A DNA stretch of 7,099 nucleotides from Candidatus Woesebacteria bacterium (GTDB lineage: Bacteria; Patescibacteriota; Microgenomatia; UBA1400; MFAQ01), in assembly GCA_020052895.1 (NCBI GenBank), contig JAGVOE010000084.1:1-7099 (forward strand), in the 5' to 3' direction. A model generated the notes under the pieces. That model was not told the origin of the DNA. It worked only from the letters and a program-made list of their open reading frames with translations, and did no database searches. The position numbers and the translations under genes were made by a program. Shown here piece after piece: positions 6,751 to 7,099 of this stretch; the stretch's first letter is position 1; every line of letters starts with the position of its first letter.

Positions 6751-6751
6751 G

Positions 6752-7099
6752 TTATTTTTTTGGTTTGATCTGGGCAATCAGGAGCTTACCCAAAAATTTG
6801 GGCGCTTCGGCAATAGTTGAACTTTCAGACAGGGTTTCGAGGACCCGAGCCATGAGTTTTTCGCCAAAATCCTTCTTGGTGATTTCCCTGCCCTGGAATT
6901 TTACCACTAACTTGACCCGGTCGCCACTCTTTAGGAACTTTTCAGCCTGCCTGGTCTTGACCATCATGTCGTTTTCGGCCATGAAAGGCCGCAGTCTGAT
7001 CTCTTTGGTCTCCTGGCCACCTTTGGAGCTGCCAGAATGATCCTTCTTTTGCTCTTGATACTTAAATTTCTGGAAGTCGATGATCTTGACGATGGGTGG
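6752..7099 (-). CDS. infC: Translation initiation factor IF-3, C-terminal part (start beyond window edge)
   Basis: IF3 binds the 30S subunit, keeps it apart from 50S and checks start-codon/initiator-tRNA pairing. The frame is open from the window edge; 115 codons before the TAA at 6752 are visible. They begin PPIVKIIDFQKFKYQEQKK, the end of the N-terminal domain and the linker. The C-terminal domain follows: KEIRLRPFMAENDMMVKTRQ, AEKFLKSGDRVKLVVKFQGRE, and a final KFLGKLLIAQIKPKK. These match the family's typical 'KEI.LRP...HD...K...A..FL..G..VK....FRGRE' pattern. The start codon, often an unusual one such as AUU in infC, is outside the window. The internal ATG at 6982 is not the real start. 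The linker is Gly/Ser-rich (DHSGSSKGGQET) where a charged helix is usual. This is the first visible gene of the operon. Confidence 0.95.
   Translation of the reverse strand, partial: PPIVKIIDFQKFKYQEQKKDHSGSSKGGQETKEIRLRPFMAENDMMVKTRQAEKFLKSGDRVKLVVKFQGREITKKDFGEKLMARVLETLSESSTIAEAPKFLGKLLIAQIKPKK

Noticed and set aside
6556..6768. Open frame on the plus strand opposite rpmI
   Set aside because: It mirrors the highly basic L35 coding sequence and has no independent support.
6751..6777. Upstream ATG that would lengthen rpmI by nine codons
   Set aside because: It would overlap infC and add MPRSNQKNN, which L35 proteins lack; the ATG at 6750 gives the normal family start and length.
6765..7040. 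Open frame on the plus strand opposite infC
   Set aside because: It is antisense to a clear IF3 gene, has no family resemblance and no start signals; it is a shadow of the real gene.

Overview
This is a dense, moderately low-GC bacterial window of core housekeeping genes. No mobile element, CRISPR array, rRNA or tRNA gene is visible. All reading frames use the standard bacterial code: none of the large genes has an in-frame TGA, and TGA appears only as the stop of a tiny ORF. Several features together suggest a reduced-genome lineage, perhaps the Candidate Phyla Radiation (Patescibacteria, Microgenomates-like). These are a compact PheT without its tRNA-binding OB domain, near-zero intergenic spacing, weak or absent Shine-Dalgarno sequences, and a bifunctional penicillin-binding protein ending in an Ig-like domain and a Pro/Thr/Ser tail. 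That placement is inference; no marker here settles it.

Layout. Positions 1-443 (minus) hold the N-terminal part of RecG, cut by the window edge. Overlapping its start by ATGA is a 31-residue single-pass membrane protein (440-535, minus). A 45-bp gap (536-580) appears to carry two overlapping divergent promoters. Positions 581-3130 (plus) encode a class A penicillin-binding protein. Its stop codon directly abuts the stop codon of pheT, which is convergent. From there to the right edge everything is on the minus strand, in transcription order infC (partial, 7099-6752), rpmI (6750-6550), rplT (6524-6168), pheS (6137-5118, or from a TTG at 6155) and pheT (5116-3131).

How the genes work together. 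The right two thirds form a translation operon: initiation factor IF3, ribosomal proteins L35 and L20, and both subunits of phenylalanyl-tRNA synthetase. The infC-rpmI and pheS-pheT junctions are each TAA-C-ATG, a single spacer base, so translational coupling is likely. The left third pairs cell-wall synthesis (class A PBP) with DNA repair (RecG) from a shared divergent control region.

No stretch over 300 bases lacks a gene. I see no clearly novel multi-gene system. The points most worth a second look are the small coupled membrane ORF before recG, the four-cysteine insertion in PheS, and the domain-deleted PheT.
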